DNA of 11,526 nucleotides, taken from positions 1 to 11,526 of the forward strand of contig CAMYZF010000034.1 of assembly GCA_947303755.1 (NCBI GenBank), in the 5' to 3' direction. This stretch comes from an uncultured Erysipelotrichaceae bacterium (GTDB lineage Bacteria > Bacillota_I > Bacilli_A > RFN20 > CAG-826). Shown piece after piece: positions 1 through 6,680 of the stretch (the stretch's first letter is position 1; each line of letters begins with the position of its first letter). The notes beneath the pieces are model-generated. The model was given only the letters and a program-made list of their open reading frames with translations. It was not told the DNA's origin and did no database searches. The position numbers and the translations under genes were made by a program.

Positions 1-483
1 GATCATCCCTATTAATAGGAATTCATAAATATTTGAAAATGTTCCAACGTTATCTGCGAGTAAAGGCTTAAAAAATAATAGACAACCAACAATAAATAAT
101 CCGGTGTTAATAACAGGAACAGATATCGAGGTAATAATAGTTGCCACTAAATTGTTCCATCTGTTAAGAAGCATATAAATCAAGCCACCTAGAAAACCCG
201 CCAAAGAGGACTTAACAAATACAGTTAAAACTGTCCCCCACACGGAAATGTTATAAAAAATCATTGTCGATGGAGCGAGTAAAACAAATAAAGCATTAAT
301 AATGCCTAAAAATAAGCCAACCCACGGTCCAAAGATGATTGCCCCCAAAGTTATAGGGACAAGTGATAAATTGAGGCTTACTGGGCCTAATTGAACAGCA
401 TTGCCAATAAACTGCAAAACAATCTCGATTGAAGCAAGAATAGCAATAAATGGCATATTACGCACAGTAAAAGGATTTTTCAT
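1..483 (-). CDS. ECF transporter S component (substrate-binding membrane subunit), 3'-truncated by window edge
   Basis: The frame is open from the ATG at 483 to base 1, giving 161 residues with no stop, so the C-terminus lies outside the window. It begins MKNPFTVRNMPFIAILASIE and is very hydrophobic, with about five membrane segments visible. Segments resembling PVSLNLSLVPITLGAIIFGP, a Gly-rich WVGLFLGII stretch and a later INTGLFIVG are typical of the ECF S-component superfamily (Pfam ECF_trnsprt type). Such proteins bind a vitamin or similar micronutrient and work with a shared EcfA/A'/T energising module, which is normally encoded elsewhere. The substrate cannot be told from this fragment. 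There is no SD before the ATG; a good -10 box lies only 11 nt upstream, so the mRNA may be leaderless. It is separated from the upstream nuclease gene by a terminator and its own promoter, so it is a separate transcription unit. The family call is fairly sure; the substrate is unknown. Confidence 0.75.
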   Translation of the reverse strand, partial: MKNPFTVRNMPFIAILASIEIVLQFIGNAVQLGPVSLNLSLVPITLGAIIFGPWVGLFLGIINALFVLLAPSTMIFYNISVWGTVLTVFVKSSLAGFLGGLIYMLLNRWNNLVATIITSISVPVINTGLFIVGCLLFFKPLLADNVGTFSNIYEFLLIGMI

Positions 484-494
484 AACGTTTAACT

Positions 495-522
495 AATATA
501 CGCTTTTGATAAAAAGGCGCAA
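495..522 (-). promoter_or_regulatory. Promoter of the ECF S-component gene
   Basis: On the minus strand, TTGCGC (522-517) is followed after 16 nt by TATATT (500-495). The ATG of the ECF S gene begins 11 nt after the -10 box, predicting a 5' leader of only about 4-5 nt. The site lies just after the terminator of the upstream gene, as expected for a new transcription unit. The -10 is strong and the -35 moderate. Confidence 0.5.
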
Positions 523-554
523 CGATATTTTAACTTTGTCATTTCTAATCAAAC

Positions 555-580
555 GAAAAGATGCCTTAAGGCACCTTCTC
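555..580 (-). terminator. Intrinsic terminator after the surface nuclease gene
   Basis: The minus-strand RNA forms an 11-bp stem with a TTAA loop: GAGAAGGTGCC pairs with GGCATCTTTTC, every position pairing with two G-U wobbles. The 3' arm is itself U-rich and is followed by GTTTG. It begins 11 nt after the TAA of the nuclease gene and before the promoter of the next gene. Confidence 0.65.
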
Positions 581-591
581 AATTTTGTATA

Positions 592-3500
592 TTATTGATA
601 TTTCTTTTTTCGAATAAAGAAGTAACCACCAATCGCAATTCCACCCATGATCACAGAAACAATTACAACGATCAATGTTGTATTATCACTAATGGTGCTA
701 TTAATGGTATTCAAGACACGCGAATTTTCAATTGTATAGTCGCCATTTGAATAGGCAATTGTTTTATCAAGATGGCGTGCCCATGCTTCAAATCTTTCTC
801 TAGCGGTTGCAATAACATAATCACTTGAGTTCATAAATATCGCTCTTTCAGATGCAGACATATTATTGAAATATCCTGAAGCAATAGAGAATTTTGTTGT
901 ACATTGATTGTTAATATCTTCATACATAATGTAATTTGACACATTAACCGCTGTATCAACAGGTTTAAATGTAATAGCGATTTCTGTAATGTTTGAATAA
1001 TTCGAACCAGAAACACCAATGCAATCGACTTTAAGATATTTGTAATCATTTTTAGATGTATCTGCATTCGCTTTTAAAACCCAATTTGAGCCATCCGTAC
1101 TATAACGAATATTTATGATTCTACCGCTGCTTGTAACGGTAACATTAGAAATACCGGCAGCAAAGGCGGTTGCATTTTTCATATATCCTTGTTGGTTAGA
1201 AGCGTTACCAAAAGACAAAGCAGAGCCACCACTATAGTAATAAGATTTGTAATAGTCGTAAGTTATTCCGCCCTTAGTAACAGAGCCAGACTGAAGATTA
1301 TTGTTACCACCACCAATTTCGTTAAAAACGGAACTAGAAGTTATGGTTAGACTTGTTCCCGTTGGAGTAACATAAGCTTCTCTAGAAACTTCAACAGTTA
1401 ATGAAGCGGTAAAAGATTGATACGTAACTGCATCAGCAAATGTTTTTGAAGTTAATACGCCACCACCAGCCGCATCAGCATATGTAAATTGATATCCATC
1501 ATTAGCAAAACTAAATCCTGTAACTGTTTGTCCATTATCGCCTTTAACTGTTAGATCACTTGCAGAAATTGTTTCGCCAACCTTATATGTTTTCGAAACG
1601 GTTGCAGTAATTCCGGTCATAGGAGATGCTGAACTATGATATGTAACAGTAATTGCTGTAACTTTGGCTTGACCGTTTGTGGCAGAACTTGTATTACCAA
1701 CTGTAAAAGTTGCACTTGTCGCGTTGATGGTTTGGCTTACGCCAGATTCGACATCGTTGTTGCTAGAGTCTTTAAAAATACCGGTATTCGCAATCACATA
1801 AGTGATTGTAATAGTATCAATAGTGTAGCCATCTTCACAACTGATTGTTAATGAACCTGGACCTGTTTGATAAAATCTCCATTCATATCCTGATGTGTAA
1901 TATTTACCATCGTTTGCTCCGCCACTAGCTGTTGCTGTGATTATTTGATCGACTTCGATGGTTGAATATTTGGTACCGTTTGACCAGCTATGAGCAGAAG
2001 CATAATCTTGGATGCATATAGCAGCAACACTGCTGCTAGAAACGGTGATTTGATATGTTGTCGATTGGCCACCATATGAAACTGTAACAGTTTGATTACC
2101 AGCAGTCGACATATTGTATCCACTGAAAGTTGCGGATGCTGTAACATCTTGTGATGAGCCATTATTATAATGAGCTGTAACAGTTCCGCCGAAAGAGAAT
2201 GAATCGCCGACACTAAATAGTGTTTTTGGATTTGCTACATCAATAGATGTAACTGTAACCGCAGTAACAGTAATATTATACGAAGTGGTTTGTGTTAAAA
2301 CGTTAGTATAACTAACGGTAACTGTTTGATTACCGGCATTTGATAAATTATAGCCAGTAAATGTGGCGCTGTTTGTGACATCCGAAGTTGATCCATTTGA
2401 ATAGGTTGCGGTAACAGTTGGTTTTACAAATGTGTCACCGACATAATAATCTATTTTCGCATTGCTAACTTCAATAGAAGCTAATGTAACAGCATTTACT
2501 GTGATATTATATGTGGCTGTTTTTGTCACATCATCTTCTGTATAAGTGACAGTGACAGTCTTTTGTCCTGCTGTTGACATATCAGGAGTAGAGACGGTTG
2601 TAGGTGTGACAATGTCGCTACTACCATCATCATAATTGGCGGTTACCGATAAGCCTTCGTAACTAAATGTATCGCCAACATTAAATGTTGTTTGAGTATC
2701 ACTAGTATCCAAAGAAATACTATCTAATGTTTTTGTGCTCGCTGAAACAGGAGACCATGTAATAGTTAAAGCAGTGCTTGCATCAGCGCTTATCGCAGTA
2801 TCAGAAGTCTTCAGATTATAAAGTATAAAATAGTTGTTTGATGTACTTGAATTGGTCCAAGTTAAAGTTGCTTGTCCAGAGGAAGATGGCGATGGAGCTG
2901 TCGATGTGCCCGTTGGAGCGGTAGTTGGATTAGAATATGCAGCATTACCAAAATAAACGACAGATCTATTACTAGTAGAACCATCCAAGGTACCTCCAGA
3001 AACCGTCAACGAAACACTAGAAATATAGTATCCACTATATGTTGTTGTATTTCTGGCACTAAAGTTATTACTTCCGCTTTTATTGCCTCTAACAGCACCG
3101 GTGCTTCCATTAAAAACTTGAAGAGCATATGTGGATCCGGTGCTATTGGTTGAATTAGCAACTGCGGTATAGTCAGTTCCACCAGCAGAATATGAACTTG
3201 TTATGTAACCACCAAATCCTTTAGCAAACAGCACATCGCTTACCGATGAACCTGGATCTGGAGTAGGAGCAGCTGTAACTGTAACAGTACAAGTAGCAGT
3301 AAATCCACCATCAGATGTTGTAACAGTGATTGTTGCACTACCTTCGGAAACACCTCTGACTGTCCCATTTCCAACAGTAGCAACATTGTTGTTGCTTGAT
3401 GTCCAAGTAACCGACTTATTAGTTGCATTTGCTGGAGCAACTGTCGCTTCTAAAGTCTCTGCACCACCAACAGTAATCGATGTAGAACTTTTATTTAAAG

Positions 3501-4713
3501 AAACACCTGTAACAGATACGGTTGTGCCGCCTGAATTATATCCATTGATTGTATCGGTTGATGGGGTTGCATAACCAGTTGGAGTAGAATCATAGGACTG
3601 ATATGTATTTCCGTTATAAACGGCAGTACCCCAAATGAAATCAACCCATTCCGGGAAATCAATAAATGGGTTTCTATTATTTGTGAAGTTTGTATATAAC
3701 AAATTGTTTCTATGAATTTCGTATTCATCGACTGGGTCAGCATGATGCCAGGCTAAAAGGTCAGTCATAATTCCCATCTTACCAGTTTTACTGGTAGTTG
3801 AAGAATAACCACTGCTTGCCCAATCTGAGATTGATTGTGTCAATGCAAGATTTGGGTTATTAGAATCAATACCGTCGGAATCGGAACCAGAAAGATAGTT
3901 ATAGCGAGCGACCATGTAGAAAATTGCTCTAGCAATATCGCCCTTGTCGCAATCTTGTGGTTCGAAAACTGTACCACTATCAACGGTTTTTGATGTCCCT
4001 CTTAAGTTTCCACTTTGGTTGGAATACTTAGTTCCACAATCAGTGTAAGAGGAAGATGTTTTAACATAACCATAGTAATAATTACTATGAATATTATTTG
4101 CATAGCCGTTACCAGCCATTAAGTGCATTGGGTCACCACGTGCACCACCAGCACCGCTATTTTCAAAACCTTCAGCTTTTGGCCAAACGTGTTCGCGGTT
4201 AATACCCCATTGTGTTTGTTGGTGGTCATCCCAAGCTGTTGTTTGGTTGGTGACATCTCGATTTATGTATAAAGCGTGAATATATGGATTGTTCTTCGAT
4301 GAAGATGAAGAAGTACCGTATGTATAGTTAGTAATTTTATTTGTTGAAGAGTTATACGTTCCATAGGTAGTAGAACTTGCAGGAGATTTATCCCAGTCTC
4401 TATCGGTTATTTCGTATATTTTCCAAATATCATTACTACCATCATATGCATAATATTTTTGGTCATTCTTAAGAATAGTCTTTAAATTCTTTAAAAGATT
4501 GGTGCCTTGTCTCTCCGAGTCACTAAGATTATTCAACGATGAATAGTAACTTCTAATGTCTGAAGCAGAAGTATCATTCAAATCGATTGTAGTTGGTAAA
4601 CTCGATGTCGAATAAGCAGATACGCTTTTTGCGTTTTTCGAAAGGCTTAATAAAACTGGAACAGTTAGTGCAACTATTCCGGAGAGAGTAATAATTTTTA
4701 ACGACTTTTTCAT
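592..4713 (-). CDS. Large secreted, membrane-anchored endonuclease I-family nuclease with Ig-like domains
   Basis: This 1373-residue protein probably degrades extracellular nucleic acid at the cell surface. A signal peptide (about 1-34, MKKS followed by a hydrophobic core) leads into an endonuclease I (Endonuclease_1) domain at about 75-365. Visible motifs are NREHVWP at 172-178 (the beta-beta-alpha metal core, His175 as likely general base, Glu174 as likely metal ligand), RGDPMHL at 192-198, a HSNYYYG segment at 209-215 whose Asn211 is a likely metal ligand, KGDIARAIFYMVARY at 257-271, and WHHADPVDEYEIHRNN at 322-337. A group 2 bacterial Ig-like domain follows (400-480), then a beta-rich module (493-655), three group 3-like Ig repeats (663-892), another beta module (895-1028), a fourth Ig-like unit (1033-1110), a third beta module (1119-1252) and a Cys-containing helical module (1270-1320). 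A membrane helix (about 1345-1367) ends in RKKKYQ; there is no LPXTG motif. An AGGAG-type SD sits 7 nt before the ATG. It appears monocistronic. Confidence 0.85.
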   Translation of the reverse strand: MKKSLKIITLSGIVALTVPVLLSLSKNAKSVSAYSTSSLPTTIDLNDTSASDIRSYYSSLNNLSDSERQGTNLLKNLKTILKNDQKYYAYDGSNDIWKIYEITDRDWDKSPASSTTYGTYNSSTNKITNYTYGTSSSSSKNNPYIHALYINRDVTNQTTAWDDHQQTQWGINREHVWPKAEGFENSGAGGARGDPMHLMAGNGYANNIHSNYYYGYVKTSSSYTDCGTKYSNQSGNLRGTSKTVDSGTVFEPQDCDKGDIARAIFYMVARYNYLSGSDSDGIDSNNPNLALTQSISDWASSGYSSTTSKTGKMGIMTDLLAWHHADPVDEYEIHRNNLLYTNFTNNRNPFIDFPEWVDFIWGTAVYNGNTYQSYDSTPTGYATPSTDTINGYNSGGTTVSVTGVSLNKSSTSITVGGAETLEATVAPANATNKSVTWTSSNNNVATVGNGTVRGVSEGSATITVTTSDGGFTATCTVTVTAAPTPDPGSSVSDVLFAKGFGGYITSSYSAGGTDYTAVANSTNSTGSTYALQVFNGSTGAVRGNKSGSNNFSARNTTTYSGYYISSVSLTVSGGTLDGSTSNRSVVYFGNAAYSNPTTAPTGTSTAPSPSSSGQATLTWTNSSTSNNYFILYNLKTSDTAISADASTALTITWSPVSASTKTLDSISLDTSDTQTTFNVGDTFSYEGLSVTANYDDGSSDIVTPTTVSTPDMSTAGQKTVTVTYTEDDVTKTATYNITVNAVTLASIEVSNAKIDYYVGDTFVKPTVTATYSNGSTSDVTNSATFTGYNLSNAGNQTVTVSYTNVLTQTTSYNITVTAVTVTSIDVANPKTLFSVGDSFSFGGTVTAHYNNGSSQDVTASATFSGYNMSTAGNQTVTVSYGGQSTTYQITVSSSSVAAICIQDYASAHSWSNGTKYSTIEVDQIITATASGGANDGKYYTSGYEWRFYQTGPGSLTISCEDGYTIDTITITYVIANTGIFKDSSNNDVESGVSQTINATSATFTVGNTSSATNGQAKVTAITVTYHSSASPMTGITATVSKTYKVGETISASDLTVKGDNGQTVTGFSFANDGYQFTYADAAGGGVLTSKTFADAVTYQSFTASLTVEVSREAYVTPTGTSLTITSSSVFNEIGGGNNNLQSGSVTKGGITYDYYKSYYYSGGSALSFGNASNQQGYMKNATAFAAGISNVTVTSSGRIINIRYSTDGSNWVLKANADTSKNDYKYLKVDCIGVSGSNYSNITEIAITFKPVDTAVNVSNYIMYEDINNQCTTKFSIASGYFNNMSASERAIFMNSSDYVIATARERFEAWARHLDKTIAYSNGDYTIENSRVLNTINSTISDNTTLIVVIVSVIMGGIAIGGYFFIRKKKYQ
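2038..2727 (-). repeat. Three tandem Ig-like (group 3) repeats within the nuclease gene
   Basis: Residues 663-740, 744-817 and 822-892 are three copies of a roughly 75-residue unit. Each starts with a 'SI-V' strand, has VGD(T/S)F near residue 15-20, a 'TA-Y-(D/N)(D/N)GS' turn, an 'AG(N/Q)(Q/K)TVTVSY' strand and ends 'YNITV' or 'YQITV'. The second and third copies are closest (GYNLSNAGNQTVTVSY versus GYNMSTAGNQTVTVSY) and are also similar at DNA level, suggesting recent internal duplication. They probably act as spacers or as carbohydrate/surface-binding stalks. Confidence 0.75.
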
Positions 4714-4720
4714 GGGTTTT

Positions 4721-4727
4721 CTCTCCT
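4721..4727 (-). promoter_or_regulatory. Shine-Dalgarno site of the nuclease gene
   Basis: AGGAGAG lies 7 nt before the ATG at 4713. It fixes this start and contrasts with the SD-less starts of the ECF S gene and the ligase. Confidence 0.75.
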
Positions 4728-4740
4728 AATGAGAAACTTA

Positions 4741-4769
4741 AATGTAAGTCTTTTTTTAAAAATAATCAA
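4741..4769 (-). promoter_or_regulatory. Probable promoter of the nuclease gene
   Basis: On the minus strand TTGATT (4769-4764) is followed after 17 nt by TACATT (4746-4741), each matching 4 of 6 consensus bases. A start site about 7 nt downstream leaves a roughly 20-nt leader that includes the SD. The region is extremely A+T-rich, so a chance match is possible. Confidence 0.4.
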
Positions 4770-4818
4770 TATTTTTACGAATTAGAGAATGAGATGATAT
4801 ACTAATAATAGAGTTTTT

Positions 4819-4839
4819 AATTATTAATAATTAATTATT
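4819..4839. repeat. Overlapping A+T-only palindromes at the 3' end of the acylation operon
   Basis: Two overlapping perfect 14-nt palindromes (4819-4832 and 4826-4839) made only of A and T cover the last codons and stop of the YwaF-like gene. On the minus strand they are followed by ATTAAAAACTC, not a U-tract, so they are not a convincing intrinsic terminator. They may be simple A+T bias or a weak RNA end structure. Confidence 0.3.
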
Positions 4840-5622
4840 GATTTTATTTACTGCTCTTTTTTGTAAATATTTCTTAAGAAAATAGATGAAATAATGTGTG
4901 ATGAGCGCGGTCAATATGTAACACGTCACAGTAATTAGCGTCCAAACAAGGTGATGGACATTTTCATAGATGAATTTGAGTACTCCAAAAGTATGACCGT
5001 CATAAATGTACATATAGTCACATCCTGTAATGGCGTCAAGGGTCCAAATTACAACGGCGAAAATTAAGAAAGTCGCTAAACCATATTTAATGTCTTTTCG
5101 TTGTAAATCGTAATAGCCAGTAACCACCATAATAAGTGGAGCGATGAAAATCAAAGCGTGATAAAGCTGAGTGTGTAATCCAAAGAACGAGAAAACAGAT
5201 GCATTTTTACCTGCAAAACCAACGAATAAAGTGATATATCCCATAATCATATTGACCGTCACCAAAAATGAATTTGCGGCAGTGACAACATAACGGTTCT
5301 TACCAAATAAAGCGAATGGCATAACATACATAAAAAGTGAGCAACTGTGAAGAGGTAACATCCTCTCTAAATTAAACTCATATCCAGGGTAATTGTCGAA
5401 CACTAAAATATAGAAGATAGTCCACTTGAAAACATCAATGAAAACAACGGTTCCCCAGATGGCAATTAAGACGATTCTAACTGTCTTTCTTTGACATTTT
5501 CGTAAGAGAATTGCGGCGATAATACCAATTATAGTCGCTAATGCAATAAAGAGAAAATGATCCCATTTAAAGGCGTATGGGCCTGATCTACCAAGCCAGT
5601 CTGGATTAGTGAAAAAACTCAT
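4831..5622 (-). CDS. YwaF/TIGR02206-family integral membrane protein, last gene of the acylation operon
   Basis: A 263-residue protein with about seven hydrophobic segments and a basic C-terminus (KKYLQKRAVNK). It resembles the conserved integral membrane family TIGR02206 (Bacillus subtilis YwaF, Treponema TP0381). The most recognisable part is the segment around LPLHSCSLFMYVMPF at 89-103, then a membrane stretch reading NSFLVTVNMIMGYITLF and the QLYHALIFIAPLIMVVTGYY region at 152-171. No biochemical role is established for the family that I know of. The ATG lies 3 nt after the SGNH stop and has a good SD (TAGGGGAAT) within the end of that gene, so it is translated strongly as the fifth gene of the operon. 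The context suggests a role in cell-envelope acylation, for example handling the acceptor or stabilising the MBOAT-SGNH complex; this is inference. Family call fairly sure, function unknown. Confidence 0.7.
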   Translation of the reverse strand: MSFFTNPDWLGRSGPYAFKWDHFLFIALATIIGIIAAILLRKCQRKTVRIVLIAIWGTVVFIDVFKWTIFYILVFDNYPGYEFNLERMLPLHSCSLFMYVMPFALFGKNRYVVTAANSFLVTVNMIMGYITLFVGFAGKNASVFSFFGLHTQLYHALIFIAPLIMVVTGYYDLQRKDIKYGLATFLIFAVVIWTLDAITGCDYMYIYDGHTFGVLKFIYENVHHLVWTLITVTCYILTALITHYFIYFLKKYLQKRAVNKINN

Positions 5623-5625
5623 TTT

Positions 5626-6678
5626 CTATTCCCCTACTTTCTTTCGTAATTTTGCTTCGATTCCTTCCAAATATTCTTTAGTTGTTTCGAAAGCTTCATT
5701 GAAGTTATTTTTGACCGAATCATCTTTTACTTTCTTCACAAGTTTGACCTCATTCAAAAGATAGTTACCGAAGAAGTGTGTGAACTTCAAAGCTCCTAAG
5801 TGATTGAGGTGATCGTTATCTTTAAAGTCTTTATTTGGATCAAGACCCATTTCTTCTGCTCTCGAAGTGAAATTCATGAACTTAATATTCGAACCTTGAA
5901 GTTTGTTTTCAATAGTTTTGAACATGTATTCGCTTTCTAAGAATTTATCAGCGCCCAAAATATCATTGTATTTTGGCATCTTTCCAAAGATAAATTGAAT
6001 TGATCCTGTATATTTTTCACAAGCGTTCTTAATCAACTCAAAATAATGTTCCCCATCTTGAGTTAATGGAAGTTCCTTGCTTCTATCAACATCAACCTTA
6101 TTTACTTTAGTAACTATTTTATTTGGCTGATATCCTTTGGTCTTAAACTGCGTTGGATAAACAAGTGATTCCCAATATTGTTGTTGACGGAAATTATTAT
6201 GATTTTTAAATGGTTCCCAACCACCATCTTCGACTGTTAAATAAGAATATTTTTCTTTAATAGCGTTCTTGTGTTCTCCATCAGGAAGAGCTTTGTAATA
6301 TTGCTTTATAAAGAAATCAGCATTTTTTTCTTCTTGGAAAGTTAAACCATTAACATCAATGAAGATAATTTTTGGATTTTGTTTTCGAACAATTTCATCT
6401 ATCGCGTTATAAATAACTTCTGGGTGAGTCGGAGAAGATGAAAATCCCCTACTAGCGATTTCATATTCTTTCCATAACTCTGTAGGAACATAACCTTCTC
6501 TTAAAGTGGAGTTGCCAATCAAAACAACATCTAATGCTTGTTCTTGTTCTTTATAAAATTGACTATAACTAGTTAAATCATCGCTTACTTTCCTAAAAAG
6601 GAAAATATCCAAGCAGGCTACACAACCCGCTAAGATAAGTGGGAAAGTAATTAATTTAACAATCTGCGACTTTTTCAT
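5626..6678 (-). CDS. Membrane-anchored SGNH-type acyltransferase/hydrolase, DltD/AlgJ-like position
   Basis: This 350-residue protein has one N-terminal hydrophobic segment (about 8-28) and an extracytoplasmic SGNH-like domain. Block I is VVLIGNSTLREGYVPTELW at 51-69, with Ser57 the likely nucleophile. PKIIFIDVNGL at 102-112 is a core strand. Near the C-terminus, DNDHLNHLGALKFT (287-300) supplies the DxxH box (Asp287, His290) that completes the triad. Proteins of this type next to MBOAT genes (DltD, AlgJ/AlgX, PatB) accept an acyl group on the Ser and pass it to a surface polymer. A charged tail follows (308-350). Residues 16-19 read LAGC, a lipobox-like sequence, so lipidation at Cys19 is an alternative to a plain signal anchor. 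The ATG lies 2 nt after the MBOAT stop without a clear SD, implying translational coupling. The stop is TAG. Sequence similarity to true DltD is low; the role rests on motifs and context. Confidence 0.75.
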   Translation of the reverse strand: MKKSQIVKLITFPLILAGCVACLDIFLFRKVSDDLTSYSQFYKEQEQALDVVLIGNSTLREGYVPTELWKEYEIASRGFSSSPTHPEVIYNAIDEIVRKQNPKIIFIDVNGLTFQEEKNADFFIKQYYKALPDGEHKNAIKEKYSYLTVEDGGWEPFKNHNNFRQQQYWESLVYPTQFKTKGYQPNKIVTKVNKVDVDRSKELPLTQDGEHYFELIKNACEKYTGSIQFIFGKMPKYNDILGADKFLESEYMFKTIENKLQGSNIKFMNFTSRAEEMGLDPNKDFKDNDHLNHLGALKFTHFFGNYLLNEVKLVKKVKDDSVKNNFNEAFETTKEYLEGIEAKLRKKVGE

Positions 6679-6680
6679 AA

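Noticed and set aside
592..714. Sortase (LPXTG) anchoring of the nuclease
   Set aside because: No LPXTG-like motif precedes the C-terminal helix; the end is a membrane helix followed by RKKKYQ.
2038..2727. CRISPR-like or regulatory tandem repeats
   Set aside because: The repeat unit is about 230 nt, in frame, and encodes Ig-like domains.
1636..3574. Several 65-95 codon open frames on either strand inside the nuclease gene
   Set aside because: They lie wholly inside the long, domain-consistent nuclease frame, lack SD sites and show no recognisable motifs. The Thr/Ser-rich coding sequence yields stop-poor shadow frames.
1..4713. Functional coupling of the ECF S component with the nuclease, such as uptake of DNA breakdown products
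   Set aside because: A terminator and a separate promoter lie between them and the substrate of the S component cannot be read, so the link would be guesswork.
4819..4839. A+T palindromes as an intrinsic terminator for the acylation operon
   Set aside because: The stems contain only A-T pairs and are followed on the minus strand by an A-run, not a U-tract.
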